A stretch of DNA of 64,000 bases from Candidatus Segatella intestinihominis (GTDB lineage: Bacteria > Bacteroidota > Bacteroidia > Bacteroidales > Bacteroidaceae). Below the pieces are notes generated by a model. The model saw only the letters and a program-made list of their open reading frames with translations. It did not search any database and was not told where the DNA came from. Of this stretch, positions 9,762 to 18,768 are shown piece after piece (within the stretch, counting starts at the first letter, position 1; each line of letters starts with the position of its first letter). The DNA lies in assembly GCA_900548535.1 (NCBI GenBank), contig URLG01000001.1, positions 1 through 64,000 on the forward strand, read 5' to 3'. The position numbers were made by a program, and so were the translations under genes.

Positions 9762-11027
9762 ATGGATATAGATATAAGTCTTATCGTGGGTATTCTTATC
9801 ACAATGGTGTTTTCTGCATTCTTTAGTGGAATGGAGATAGCCTTTGTCTCCTCTAACCGCATGTTGGCTGAGATGGATAAGGAGAAGAATGGACTTACTC
9901 AGCGGTTGATTTCTTTGTTTTACAATCATCCCAATGGCTTTGTCAGCACCATGCTCGTGGGCAACAATATTGCCTTGGTAGTGTATGGTATCTTGATAGC
10001 GCGTCTTTTCGACAATACGATATTCCGTGGCATGGATGCTGCCTTTACGGTGCCAGCTGATACTATTTTGTCTACGCTTATCGTCTTGTTTACAGGCGAA
10101 TTCTTGCCCAAGACGTTCTTTAAGGCTAGTCCTAACCGACTGCTTTCTTTCTTCAGCCCCTTGGCTTACTTGTGTTATGTCATCTTGTGGCCTATCAGTA
10201 AGTTTAGTACTTTCTTGAGCAAGATATTGCTGCGCTTGATGGGTATGAAGATGGATGCTGAGGCTGGCGATGAGGGATTCTCCAAGGTAGACTTGGACTA
10301 TCTGGTGCAGTCGAGCATCGACAATGCTACCAATGAGGAGGATATTAATGACGAAGTGAAAATCTTCCAGAATGCATTGGATTTCTCGGATACGAAGGTG
10401 CGCGACTGTATGGTGCCTCGTACGGAGATACAGGCTGTGGAGAAGAATACCTCTTTGGAAGATTTGCGCCAGAAGTTTGTGGAGAGTGGCAATTCCAAGA
10501 TTATCGTTTATGAGGAGGATATCGACCATATCATTGGCTACATCCATAGCTCCGAACTCTTCCATAATCCTAAGCATTGGCAAGACCATGTGCGCTCTCT
10601 GCCTTTCGTGCCAGAGACCATGCAGGCTCAGAAGCTGATGCAAACCTTCTTGCAGCAAAAGAAGTCGCTGGGAGTGGTAGTGGATGAGTTTGGCGGAACC
10701 AGCGGACTGGTTAGTTTGGAAGACATCGTGGAGGAAATCTTTGGCGATATAGAAGATGAGCACGACTCGGCTAAATATGTGGCAAAGAAGACCGACGATG
10801 GTGATTATCTGCTCTCGGCAAGACTGGAGATAGACAAGGTGAACGAGATGTTCGACCTGGAGCTGCCGGAGAGTGATGAGTATATGACCGTGGGTGGTTT
10901 CATCCTCCATGAATATCAGAGTTTCCCTAAGCTGAATGAGGTGATCAAGGTAGGTAATTTTGAGTTTAAAATCATCAAGTCTACCTCTCGAAAAATAGAG
11001 CTAGTTAAGCTCCATATCATCAAATAG
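9762..11027 (+). CDS. CNNM/CorC-type membrane protein with CBS pair
   Basis: 421 aa. Residues 1-190 form the DUF21/CNNM membrane domain (SAFFSGMEIAFVSSNRML is its signature). Two CBS domains follow at about 205-330 (VRDCMVPRTEIQAVEKNTSL, then LGVVVDEFGGTSGLVSLEDIVEEIFGDIEDEHD). A C-terminal CorC_HlyC FAD-like domain starts near 345 (DYLLSARLEIDKVNEMFDLELP). CNNM/CorC proteins are linked to Mg2+ or cobalt efflux, and the related GldE belongs to gliding/secretion machinery in other Bacteroidota. Which role applies here cannot be decided. It starts 19 bp after lptC and is followed by a terminator hairpin. Confidence 0.88.
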   Translation: MDIDISLIVGILITMVFSAFFSGMEIAFVSSNRMLAEMDKEKNGLTQRLISLFYNHPNGFVSTMLVGNNIALVVYGILIARLFDNTIFRGMDAAFTVPADTILSTLIVLFTGEFLPKTFFKASPNRLLSFFSPLAYLCYVILWPISKFSTFLSKILLRLMGMKMDAEAGDEGFSKVDLDYLVQSSIDNATNEEDINDEVKIFQNALDFSDTKVRDCMVPRTEIQAVEKNTSLEDLRQKFVESGNSKIIVYEEDIDHIIGYIHSSELFHNPKHWQDHVRSLPFVPETMQAQKLMQTFLQQKKSLGVVVDEFGGTSGLVSLEDIVEEIFGDIEDEHDSAKYVAKKTDDGDYLLSARLEIDKVNEMFDLELPESDEYMTVGGFILHEYQSFPKLNEVIKVGNFEFKIIKSTSRKIELVKLHIIK

Positions 11028-11034
11028 ATGGGTG

Positions 11035-11082
11035 GAAAAGAGTGAATAAAGTGCCGTAATCACGCTTTTTTCACTCTTTTTC
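11035..11082 (+). terminator. Terminator after the CorC-type gene
   Basis: Arms GAAAAGAGTGAA (11035-11046) and TTCACTCTTTTTC (11070-11082), with inner pairing AAAG/CTTT and a T-rich right arm. It starts 8 bp after the stop codon. Confidence 0.75.
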
Positions 11083-11136
11083 TTATTATTCACCAAAAAA
11101 GATACTGAAAAATTCCCGATTCTCGTATTTTCTTTG

Positions 11137-11145
11137 TATTTTTGC
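11137..11145 (+). promoter_or_regulatory. Promoter -7 box for the PpiD-like gene
   Basis: TATTTTTGC at 11137-11145. The preceding terminator argues for independent transcription, with a leader of about 95 nt before ATG 11247. No clear -33. Confidence 0.45.
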
Positions 11146-11246
11146 AGTCAATTGGCTGCATTCTGTCTGTTGAGGTCAGCTACTTCTCCACAGTGTGCAT
11201 CCTTATCAAGAAAAAAGAAAATAGAAATAATAATGATTAAAACGTA

Positions 11247-13397
11247 ATGGCAGCATTAGGAACAATTAGAAAAAGAGGTGTCATTCTGGTATGTATTATC
11301 AGTTTTGGCCTCTTCGCCTTCATTGCCGAGGAAGCTTTCCGCTCTTGCGATTCAGCAAAGAACAATGAGCGCCAGCAAATCGGTGAGGTGCTAGGCGAGA
11401 AAATCAGCGTGCAGGAATTCCAGAAGCTCGTTGATGAGTACACAGAAGTTATTAAAATGCAACAAGGTCAGGAGAACCTTCCTGAGGAGCAGATGAATCA
11501 GGTGAAGGACATGGTTTGGAATAGCTATGTACAGAACCAGATTATCGCCAAGGAGGCTAGCAAGTTGGGCTTGACAGTTACAGACGCTGAGCTTCAGGAC
11601 ATCTTGAAGACAGGTACCAACCCAATGCTTCAGCAGACTCCATTCGTTAATCAGCAGACTGGTCGTTTCGACGCTACTTCTCTCCAGAAGTTCTTGGCTG
11701 ATTACAAGGCTCAGAAGGCTAATCCTTCTGCTAATCCTCAGATGATGGATCAGTATGAGAAGATCTTCAAGTATTGGTCATTCATCGAGAAGACTCTCCG
11801 CCAGCAGACTTTGGCTCAGAAGTATCAGTCATTGCTCGCTCACTGCTTCCTCTCTAACCCTGTAGAGGCTAAGATGGCATTCAAGGAGGAGAACGAGGAG
11901 AGCCAGATTCAGTTGGCTGCTTTCCCTTACTCTGACATCCAGGATGACAAGGTACAGGTTTCAGAGAGCGACTTGAAGGCTAAGTATGATGAGCTCAAGG
12001 CTCGTTTCAAGCAGCCTGTTGAGAGCCGTGACATCAAGTATGTTGACATCGAGGTTCAGGCTTCAGCTGCCGACCGTGCAGCGCTCAACAAGGAGATGGC
12101 TGGCTTCCACTCACAGCTTGCTGCTGCAGCTGATCCTTCTGAGGTAGTTCGCAAGTCTGCTTCTACCGTAGCTTATCTCGGTATCCCTGTTAGCAAGGAC
12201 GCTTATCCACAGGACATCGCAGCTCAGCTCGACTCTATGGCAGTAGGTTCTACATCTGCAGTGAAGGTGAATGCAGCTGACAATACTTTGAATATCGTGA
12301 AGTTGGTCAACAAGCAGCAGTTGCCAGATTCAGTTCAGTATCGTGTGATCCAGGTAGCAGCAGCTTCTGTAGCAGAGGCTAAAACCAAGGCTGACTCTAT
12401 CAATGGCGCTATCGCTGGTGGTGCTGACTTCGAGGCTATCGCTAAGAAGTATGGTCAGACAGGCGAGAAGGCTTGGATGACTACTAAGCAGTATGAGTAC
12501 GCTCAGACAATGGATAAGGACAACAAGGCCTTCATCAACACATTGAATACTGCCGCTGTCAACTCTCTCAACGAGCTCCAGCTCGGTCAGGGTTACGTAG
12601 TTCTTCAGGTACTCGACCGCAAGGCTATGGTAGAGAAGTATACTGCAGCTGTAGTGAAGAAGCCTATCGAGTTCTCTCAGGGCACATATCGTACAGCTTA
12701 CAACAAGTTCTCTAGCTTCGTAAGCGCTAACCAGAAGGCTGAGGATCTCTTGAAGAATGCAGCTTCTAATGGTTATAAGGTACAGGAGTTGAAGGACGTT
12801 ACCACAGCTACTCACTATGTAGCAAATATCCATGCTACTCGTGAGGCATTGAAGTGGATCTTCGATAGCAAGGAGAATGAGATTTCTCCATTGTATGAGT
12901 GTGGTGACAACAACCACTTGTTGGTAGTAGTACTCGATAAGATTCATCGCATTGGTTATCGTGACTTGAGTGATCCTCAGGTGAAGGAGATGATCAAGGC
13001 TGAGGTTATCAAGGACAAGAAGGCTGAGATGATTGAGGCTAAGGTAGCTGGTGTGAAGAGCATTGCTGCTGCTAAGGCTAAGGGTGGCAAGGTATCTTCT
13101 GTTAATCAGATTACATTCGCAGCTCCTGTATTTATCGCAGCTACTGGTGCTAGTGAGCCTGCTCTCTCAGGTGCTGTTGCTGCAACCAAGAAGGGTGCTT
13201 TCGCAGCTCACGCTGTTAAGGGCAACGCTGGTGTATATCTCTTCCAGGTTACTAACAAGTCTAATCGTCCAGTTAAGTTTGATGAGAAGGCTTACGAGCA
13301 GAAGTGCCGTCAGAAGGCTATGCAGTATGCAGGCAACTTCATGAACGAGCTTTACATGAACGCTCACGTAGTGGACAACCGCTACTTGTTCTTCTAA
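11247..13397 (+). CDS. PpiD-like periplasmic peptidyl-prolyl isomerase/foldase
   Basis: 716 aa. A single N-terminal membrane anchor (GVILVCIISFGLFAFIAEEAF) is followed by a SurA_N-type chaperone domain (VLGEKISVQEFQKLVDEYTEVIKMQQ, QLNDILK-like helices). A parvulin-type PPIase region sits near 360-460 (QYRVIQVAAASVAEAKTKADSINGAI, GADFEAIAKKYGQ), then a long C-terminal chaperone region. The canonical inhibitor-binding residues of an active parvulin are hard to place, so catalytic activity is unsure. PpiD-type proteins sit at SecYEG and help outer-membrane proteins fold, which suits the LptC and barrel neighbours. Codon use is strongly biased (GCT, AAG, CAG), suggesting high expression. A terminator follows. 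Confidence 0.88.
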   Translation: MAALGTIRKRGVILVCIISFGLFAFIAEEAFRSCDSAKNNERQQIGEVLGEKISVQEFQKLVDEYTEVIKMQQGQENLPEEQMNQVKDMVWNSYVQNQIIAKEASKLGLTVTDAELQDILKTGTNPMLQQTPFVNQQTGRFDATSLQKFLADYKAQKANPSANPQMMDQYEKIFKYWSFIEKTLRQQTLAQKYQSLLAHCFLSNPVEAKMAFKEENEESQIQLAAFPYSDIQDDKVQVSESDLKAKYDELKARFKQPVESRDIKYVDIEVQASAADRAALNKEMAGFHSQLAAAADPSEVVRKSASTVAYLGIPVSKDAYPQDIAAQLDSMAVGSTSAVKVNAADNTLNIVKLVNKQQLPDSVQYRVIQVAAASVAEAKTKADSINGAIAGGADFEAIAKKYGQTGEKAWMTTKQYEYAQTMDKDNKAFINTLNTAAVNSLNELQLGQGYVVLQVLDRKAMVEKYTAAVVKKPIEFSQGTYRTAYNKFSSFVSANQKAEDLLKNAASNGYKVQELKDVTTATHYVANIHATREALKWIFDSKENEISPLYECGDNNHLLVVVLDKIHRIGYRDLSDPQVKEMIKAEVIKDKKAEMIEAKVAGVKSIAAAKAKGGKVSSVNQITFAAPVFIAATGASEPALSGAVAATKKGAFAAHAVKGNAGVYLFQVTNKSNRPVKFDEKAYEQKCRQKAMQYAGNFMNELYMNAHVVDNRYLFF

Positions 13398-13442
13398 TAA
13401 CTGGTTAGATAGAATCAACTTTTAAGTTTATACATATATTAT

Positions 13443-13477
13443 GAGGTGTGTTCCTAGTTGGAGCACACCTCTTTTTT
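13443..13477 (+). terminator. Terminator of the PpiD-like gene
   Basis: GAGGTGTG (13443-13450) pairs with CACACCTC (13464-13471), extended by TCC/GGA, followed by TTTTTT. Confidence 0.9.
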
Positions 13478-13506
13478 ATTGTTGTCTATTATATTACCAG
13501 AGGGTA

Positions 13507-13638
13507 GCATAGGTTCTGTTGTGCGTGGCTAGGCTTTAACGGAGTGCAATTGACTAGTTACTGCCTATGGTCTGGGCTTGGACAGGTGCTTGCAGTACTG
13601 GGACAGCACACTGGCGGCATAGGTTACAGTGGGCTGTC
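13507..13638. other. Gene-free, G-rich stretch with hairpin; possible structured RNA
   Basis: No open frame is convincing between 13398 and 13755. This part is G-rich and contains GCATAGGTT twice (13507-13515, 13617-13625) and CCTATG in inverse (13564-13569). GACAGCACACTG (13602-13613) pairs with CAGTGGGCTGTC (13627-13638), 12 bp with one mismatch and a 13-nt loop that holds the second GCATAGGTT. Strand and function are unknown, and no promoter was identified. Confidence 0.3.
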
Positions 13639-13669
13639 AGAGGCTTTTAGTATCTTGAAAGTGGCAAAA

Positions 13670-13711
13670 AATAAGGTGTAATCCATCGAATATCGAGGAT
13701 TACACCTTATT
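13670..13711 (-). terminator. Strong terminator of the rfbA-wzc-HAD operon
   Basis: AATAAGGTGTAATCC (13670-13684) and GGATTACACCTTATT (13697-13711) form a perfect 15-bp stem with a 12-nt loop. On the minus strand the stem continues into TTTTTT, so it ends the minus-strand operon. Confidence 0.9.
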
Positions 13712-13754
13712 ATATATAGGGCTTTCTTAATGCCTTATTAAGCGTCTGATAGCC

Positions 13755-14183
13755 TTATCCGCGGCTCCACCAGTGTTTCTTCTTAGGAGCCTCCAGCTGC
13801 TCGCCATACTTCTGTTTCAAGATGCGGCGATAGCTGGTGTTGTGGGAGATAATCTGATAGATCTCGCCCCAGTCTGGAAGACCACCGATGCCACGGTCGT
13901 CGATAAACCAGTCTGCCTTTAGCTTTCTAGAGAAGTGGTTGTTGCACTCTAGGCTCTCCTCAGGATAGTCCTTATTGACTGCCCAGAACTCTACGCCACG
14001 CTCTCTGCACCATTCTACTGCCTCGTCCAAGAGCTTGCCTTCACGCACGCTCCAAAGAATCAAGCGGTGATGGTCTTTGATCAGCATCTTCAATGTCTCG
14101 GTAGCGAATGGTAATTCGGTACCAATCTTTGGGTACTCATGTGTTACGATGGTACCATCGAAATCTACTGCTATTGTTGCCAT
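13755..14183 (-). CDS. Small HAD-superfamily hydrolase
   Basis: 142 aa, about the length of the minimal HAD phosphatase of Bacteroides represented by the BT0820-like group. Motif I is DFDGT (residues 8-12, IAVDFDGTIVTHEYP), a motif II-like segment is LILWSVREGK and motif III/IV is DWFIDDRGIGG. The basic tail PKKKHWWSRG is unusual. It would hydrolyse a small phosphorylated substrate in the cytoplasm; the actual substrate is not known. It follows the Wzc-type kinase gene by 31 bp and ends the operon before the terminator at 13.7 kb, so a role around exopolysaccharide precursors is plausible but only inferred. Confidence 0.8.
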   Translation of the reverse strand: MATIAVDFDGTIVTHEYPKIGTELPFATETLKMLIKDHHRLILWSVREGKLLDEAVEWCRERGVEFWAVNKDYPEESLECNNHFSRKLKADWFIDDRGIGGLPDWGEIYQIISHNTSYRRILKQKYGEQLEAPKKKHWWSRG

Positions 14184-14214
14184 AATCTATTTCTAATCCT
14201 TTTATTGTTCCTGT

Positions 14215-16764
14215 TTACTTCTTGATACTTGTATCGTTGGCATTGCCATAGTGGCTTTTGCTGTAGTTGCCATAGCTGCCATACTGACCGTAAGAGCCAT
14301 ACTTGCCGTACTTACCATACTTGCCGTATGAACCATAGCTACCATAGTTGCCATACTTGCCATACTTGCCGTACTTACCTACGCCATAGTAGAAGCTGTG
14401 TTTCTTCTTAGAGAGGTCTACACCATTGAGAACCAAGCACATGTTAGGCAACTTCTTCTCGTTGTTCAGACCATTGATCATGCCGAAGCTTGCCTTTGGG
14501 GTATAGTCGGCACGGCAAACGTAGATACAGAGGTTGGCAAGACGACCGAGCTGCAAACTATCATTAACCAAACCTACTGGAGCTGTATCGAGAACCACGT
14601 AGTCGTAATGCTCCTTGAGCTGATTGATGATGTCGTCAAGACTCTTGCGGGTAACCAACTCACCTGGGTTAGGAGGTACAGGACCTGCCATCAGCAAGTC
14701 GAGGTGGTCATTGACACCTGAAGAAAGTATCTGCTTCTGGATGTCGTCCCATGTATTGTTGTCGTGAATAATCAGGTTGGTGATACCATTGTGGTGGTTG
14801 TCTATCTTGAAGAGCTCAGCCAATCGAGGCTTACGGATATCAAGACCCACAACGATGACCTTCTTGCCCAGCAATGCCAATGAGATGGCTACGTTAGAGG
14901 CGACGAATGTCTTACCCTCACCAGAGGTGGATGATGTAAACATCAGTACCTTTTCGCCTTCCTTCATAATGAACTGGATATTGGTACGCAATCCACGGAA
15001 GATCTCTTCCATAAGGTTGTTGACGTTCTGGTGAACCACGATGTCGGCTCTACCCTTGGCAATATCGCTAGCCACTGGGATATCGGAGATGATAGGGATG
15101 GTGGTCAACTTCATCACGTCCTCATGGCCCTCAATCTTGTACTTGAAGAACTCGATCAAGAAGAGGATACCGGCTGGGATAGCCAAGCCGAGTACCAAGG
15201 CGATGAGCATGATGATAGGTGTCTTAGGACTCACCTTGCCCACCAATGATGGAGCGTCGATGACCTTACCCTTGTCGGCTGTAGCTGCCAGGGAGATGGA
15301 GTTCTCCTCTCGCTTCTCCAGCAACATGAGGTAAAGACCAGACTTTACTTCCTGCTGGCGGCCTATCTGTGTCAATACGCGCTCTTGCTCTGGTGAGCTA
15401 CCTATCTGGTTGGCATACATCGCAGCCTGCTTGGCTATGCTATTGCGCTGGATCTCCTGACCCAGACGAGCCTGGCGCATGGCACGCTTGATAGATGCAG
15501 TCAAGTCGTCCAACTGGGCCGTCAATGGAGTGACGGTAGGAGAGGTCTCGCTGGCGCTATGCAAAAGCTGATTGCGCTGCAAGGCTATCTTGTTATACTC
15601 ATTGATGAGAGAAGTAGAGCTCTCATCGGTCAATCCTACATTGGATGGGATAGGCTGATACTTGTTGCCTGGCTCGTTCATGTACTTGCCAAGTTCCTTG
15701 AGCAATTCCACCTGGGTGTTAGCCTCGTTCAACTTCTGCTCAAATTCGTCAGCGTTCTGCACAGAGGCTGTGGCATTGATCTTCATCTCCACCATGCGGT
15801 TGCGCTTCTTGTAGCTTTCCAGCTGGCCTTCGGTGTTGCCCAATTCGGCGTTAATCTTCTCCAAGCGGTTGTTGATAAACTGCTCGGTGCGATAAGCTAT
15901 CTCGTTCTTATCCTCATTGGCCTGACGGTTGTATACCTTGATCAAGGTGTTGAGGTAGTCTACCGAGCGCTGAGGGTCTTCATCATTCAATACCAATTCT
16001 GCGATGGTAGTAGTCTTGGAAGTCTGGCTCACGGTGAGGTTCTTCACATACTTGTTGGCAGCCATCTCTGGAGATACGATGACAGCCTTGATGCCCTCGC
16101 CATCTTCTAGCTTGAAGCCCTTGTTGGCAGTGAGCTGGATGTTACCCACACGGGTGTTGATGGTGGCAGGCAGCCCCTTGATGGTCTTTTCAAACTTCAC
16201 AGGGTCCTTCTCGTATGTGAAGGCGTCGATAGGCACAAAGTAAGAACCTGTTACCTTATATGAGTTGCCATCTCGCTTGATGATCATCTTGATAGGGGAG
16301 TTCAGTCTCTTGAGGTGCTTGAGATCCAAGTCTACGTTGATCTCCTGCTCCTTATATACCAATGGGTCCTTGAATGTACCCTTGTGGTAGTAGCTTACGT
16401 ATGCCTTCATATCGTAAACTGCCTGTTGAGCCAAGTCGTGGGCAGAGAGAATCTCTATCTCATTATCGATACCATTAGAGTTAGAGATAAAACCAAGGTT
16501 GGCCGCATTCTGAATCATGCTGCTACCCATGCCTCGACGCTTGCTGTCATCATCGTCCTTAATCAAAACTTTGGTTGTAGACTGGAACTGTGGTCTTGCG
16601 TATCTCAGATAGACATAGCCCATTCCGAGACATACAATGAGCGAGAGCAGAAACCACTTCCAGTTAAGGATGAGTGTGGCATAAATCAGCTGGAAGTCAA
16701 TGGATGACTTCTCTTCCTGCTCCTGAACTGCACCTTCCAATTCTAAGTTCTTGTTTTCTTCCAT
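14215..16764 (-). CDS. Wzc-type polysaccharide co-polymerase and tyrosine autokinase
   Basis: 849 aa. A Wzz-like domain with membrane segments near 38-55 (WFLLSLIVCLGMGYVYL) and 520-545 (IIMLIALVLGLAIPAGILFLIEF) flanks a long periplasmic coiled coil. The cytoplasmic BY-kinase domain has Walker A SSTSGEGKT, Walker A' VVGLDIRKPRL and Walker B YVVLDTAP. The tail is remarkable: 13 consecutive G-X-Y triplets (X = K, S, N or Q) near residues 796-834, 16 tyrosines in all, giving many autophosphorylation sites. Such kinases control chain length and export of capsule or exopolysaccharide. It sits between rfbA (68 bp upstream) and the HAD gene. The target glycan cluster is not in the window. Confidence 0.93.
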   Translation of the reverse strand: MEENKNLELEGAVQEQEEKSSIDFQLIYATLILNWKWFLLSLIVCLGMGYVYLRYARPQFQSTTKVLIKDDDDSKRRGMGSSMIQNAANLGFISNSNGIDNEIEILSAHDLAQQAVYDMKAYVSYYHKGTFKDPLVYKEQEINVDLDLKHLKRLNSPIKMIIKRDGNSYKVTGSYFVPIDAFTYEKDPVKFEKTIKGLPATINTRVGNIQLTANKGFKLEDGEGIKAVIVSPEMAANKYVKNLTVSQTSKTTTIAELVLNDEDPQRSVDYLNTLIKVYNRQANEDKNEIAYRTEQFINNRLEKINAELGNTEGQLESYKKRNRMVEMKINATASVQNADEFEQKLNEANTQVELLKELGKYMNEPGNKYQPIPSNVGLTDESSTSLINEYNKIALQRNQLLHSASETSPTVTPLTAQLDDLTASIKRAMRQARLGQEIQRNSIAKQAAMYANQIGSSPEQERVLTQIGRQQEVKSGLYLMLLEKREENSISLAATADKGKVIDAPSLVGKVSPKTPIIMLIALVLGLAIPAGILFLIEFFKYKIEGHEDVMKLTTIPIISDIPVASDIAKGRADIVVHQNVNNLMEEIFRGLRTNIQFIMKEGEKVLMFTSSTSGEGKTFVASNVAISLALLGKKVIVVGLDIRKPRLAELFKIDNHHNGITNLIIHDNNTWDDIQKQILSSGVNDHLDLLMAGPVPPNPGELVTRKSLDDIINQLKEHYDYVVLDTAPVGLVNDSLQLGRLANLCIYVCRADYTPKASFGMINGLNNEKKLPNMCLVLNGVDLSKKKHSFYYGVGKYGKYGKYGNYGSYGSYGKYGKYGKYGSYGQYGSYGNYSKSHYGNANDTSIKK
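14263..14379 (-). repeat. 9-bp tandem repeat coding the YG tail of the Wzc-type kinase
   Basis: Thirteen 9-nt units coding G-X-Y, with TAC/TAT and GGC/GGT codons alternating. The repeat is in frame, so copy-number slippage would lengthen or shorten the tyrosine cluster without a frameshift. Confidence 0.85.
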
Positions 16765-16832
16765 TATTCTAATGTTGTTTTTTACTACGCTTTATTAATA
16801 TAAATATGTAAGTATAAATGATAGATATCTTC

Positions 16833-17708
16833 TTATTTGCCCTCAGCCAATGCCATGAGGTACTGACCATAGCCATTCTTAAGCATTGGCTGGGCTATCT
16901 CTTTCAGTTGTTCCTTGTTGATCCATCCTTGCTTATACGCTATTTCTTCGAGGCAAGCCACCTTCAGTCCCTGTCGCTTCTCGATGACTTCGATGAATGT
17001 GCTGGCTTCCGAGAGACTATCGTGAGTGCCCGTGTCGAGCCAAGCGAATCCTCTCTGCAGGGTTCTCACCTTCAGGGTCTTCTCCTGGAGATAATGCTGG
17101 TTCACGCTCGTGATTTCCAGTTCACCTCTGGCACTAGGCTTGATGTTCTTAGCCACCTTCACCACACTGTTAGGGTAGAAGTAGAGCCCCACTACTGCAT
17201 AATTGCTCTTAGGGTGCTCAGGCTTCTCCTCGATGCTAAGGCAGTTGCCATCCTTGTCAAATTCAGCCACGCCGTATCGCTCAGGGTCGTTTACATAGTA
17301 GCCAAATACGCTGGCTTGTCCCTCTTCGGCAGCTTTGACGCTTTCCTTAAGCAGACTGGTAAATCCAGCTCCGTAGAATATGTTGTCGCCTAAAACCAGG
17401 CATGCGTTGTCGTCTCCGATAAACTTCTCACCGATGATGAAAGCCTGTGCCAATCCGTCGGGCGATGGCTGTTCGGCATATTCAAAGTGTACTCCCAACT
17501 CGCTTCCATCTCCTAGGAGACGTTTGAACCCAGGCAAATCGTATGGTGTGGAGATAATCAAAATCTCCTTGATACCAGCCAGCATCAATACAGATACAGG
17601 ATAGTATATCATTGGTTTGTCAAATATCGGAATCAGTTGCTTACTGATACCTTTTGTGATAGGGTAGAGTCGCGTACCCGAACCACCGGCTAAAACGATT
17701 CCTTTCAT
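16833..17708 (-). CDS. rfbA: Glucose-1-phosphate thymidylyltransferase
   Basis: 291 aa, normal length for RmlA/RfbA. The nucleotidyltransferase signature [18 protein letters not shown] is at residues 8-25, with [16 protein letters not shown], the metal-site region [11 protein letters not shown] and the C-terminal [10 protein letters not shown] and [10 protein letters not shown]. It makes dTDP-glucose, the first step toward dTDP-rhamnose. The partner genes rfbB, rfbC and rfbD are not next to it, which is common in Bacteroidota. It is the first gene of a minus-strand operon with the Wzc-type kinase and HAD phosphatase, and has its own promoter about 125 bp upstream. Confidence 0.95.
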   Translation of the reverse strand: MKGIVLAGGSGTRLYPITKGISKQLIPIFDKPMIYYPVSVLMLAGIKEILIISTPYDLPGFKRLLGDGSELGVHFEYAEQPSPDGLAQAFIIGEKFIGDDNACLVLGDNIFYGAGFTSLLKESVKAAEEGQASVFGYYVNDPERYGVAEFDKDGNCLSIEEKPEHPKSNYAVVGLYFYPNSVVKVAKNIKPSARGELEITSVNQHYLQEKTLKVRTLQRGFAWLDTGTHDSLSEASTFIEVIEKRQGLKVACLEEIAYKQGWINKEQLKEIAQPMLKNGYGQYLMALAEGK

Positions 17709-17831
17709 ATCTTCTCGTTATATTATATATTATAATGTATACATTCAAAAACAGTCTGTCTTGTCGACGAGTCCTGCCATTAGATTATCTAATTCTTTGA
17801 TTGGAACTCAAAAATTTACTAATTAATCGGG

Positions 17832-17840
17832 GCAAAGGTA
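17832..17840 (-). promoter_or_regulatory. rfbA operon promoter -7 box
   Basis: Minus-strand TACCTTTGC (17840-17832). No good -33 TTTG at the usual distance. The leader is about 120 nt. Confidence 0.55.
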
Positions 17841-17931
17841 CTAAAAATAATTGAATATGGGAAAGAAAAGGCATAAAATCTGTGTTTTTACAAGAAAAAA
17901 AATGTTTTCGGCGAAAAAATCACCCTTTCGT

Positions 17932-17963
17932 TTTGATATTTTGTGAATTTATTGTATTTTTGC
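17932..17963 (+). promoter_or_regulatory. Promoter of the 18005 gene
   Basis: TTTG at 17932-17935 and TATTTTTGC at 17955-17963 with a 19-bp spacer, a textbook Bacteroidota promoter. It is divergent from the rfbA promoter. Confidence 0.75.
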
Positions 17964-18004
17964 AGAACATTTGAGAACATTAAAGAATTAAATTAAAAAT
18001 AGGA

Positions 18005-18655
18005 ATGGGAATATTTTCAAAACTATTCGGCAAGAAAGCCGATGATAAGAAGGTAGGCGGTATGGAAGATTACATGACTTTGGTGCGTGTATATTTTCAG
18101 GCTGCCTTGGCTTCACAATTAGGTATCACCAATCTCGCCATGTTGCCAGACTTGCGTGTGTTTAAGACTAGCTTGCATGTGCCTACTGTCAACAATCGAT
18201 TGGGTATTGGTGAGAAGGCTCACGTGAAGAAAATGATGAAGAACTTGTATCAGACAGAGGACAACTTCTTCAAGGAAATCGACTCTAGCATTCGCAAGAA
18301 TTGCCAGAAGTTGCAGGATGTCAACATCTATCTCATCCAGTTCCAGAACTTCACTCAGGACTTGATGATGCTCATGGGCAACTTGATGAAGTTTAAGCTC
18401 CGCTTGCCTAGCTTCATGAAGAAGTCTTTGTATAAATTGACTGCTCAGACCGTGGACGATATCTTCAATAAGAATGACTTCAGCGATGCCAGCGTATTGA
18501 AGACCGTCTTCTCATTGCGCCAGTTCAACAAGCGCTTGGGCTTTAGCCAGCAATGGGTAACTGACTTCACTTTCCAGGTATTGATGTTGGCCAAGAAAGA
18601 GCCACGTCCATCCGACGAAGATGTGGAGAAGGCTAAGCAAAAGATGGGTAAGTAA
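18005..18655 (+). CDS. Conserved-looking cytoplasmic protein of unknown function
   Basis: 216 aa. It starts MGIFSKLFGKKADDKK, a short amphipathic, basic N-terminus of the kind that can touch membranes. The rest is predicted mainly helical, with LVRVYFQAALASQLGITNLAMLP, a middle region KMMKNLYQTEDNFFKEIDSSIRKNCQKLQ and a basic end EDVEKAKQKMGK. No signal peptide, membrane span or catalytic motif is seen, and I do not recognise the family. It has its own strong promoter, and codon use matches its neighbours. It lies upstream of the zapB-like/zapA/rny group, but a weak hairpin and a separate promoter lie between. Confidence 0.8.
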   Translation: MGIFSKLFGKKADDKKVGGMEDYMTLVRVYFQAALASQLGITNLAMLPDLRVFKTSLHVPTVNNRLGIGEKAHVKKMMKNLYQTEDNFFKEIDSSIRKNCQKLQDVNIYLIQFQNFTQDLMMLMGNLMKFKLRLPSFMKKSLYKLTAQTVDDIFNKNDFSDASVLKTVFSLRQFNKRLGFSQQWVTDFTFQVLMLAKKEPRPSDEDVEKAKQKMGK

Positions 18656-18666
18656 GACGGAAAAAG

Positions 18667-18749
18667 GGTGTATGTAACAAGAAATACACCTAAAAACATA
18701 TAAAAAATGGAAGAATATTTGTTTTTTTCAAAATATTCTTTTAAATTTG
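18667..18749 (+). promoter_or_regulatory. Weak hairpin and promoter before the ZapB-like gene
   Basis: GGTGTAT (18667-18673) and ATACACC (18684-18690) pair over 7 bp after the 18005 gene. A -7 box TAAATTTG lies at 18742-18749, 19 bp before ATG 18769, giving a very short leader. Confidence 0.45.
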
Positions 18750-18768
18750 TAGCCAAAAACAAAAGAAC

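Noticed and set aside
9753..10910. 385-codon minus-strand frame opposite the CorC-type gene
   Set aside because: The plus-strand protein has clear CNNM and CBS motifs; the reverse frame is His/Gln-rich and featureless.
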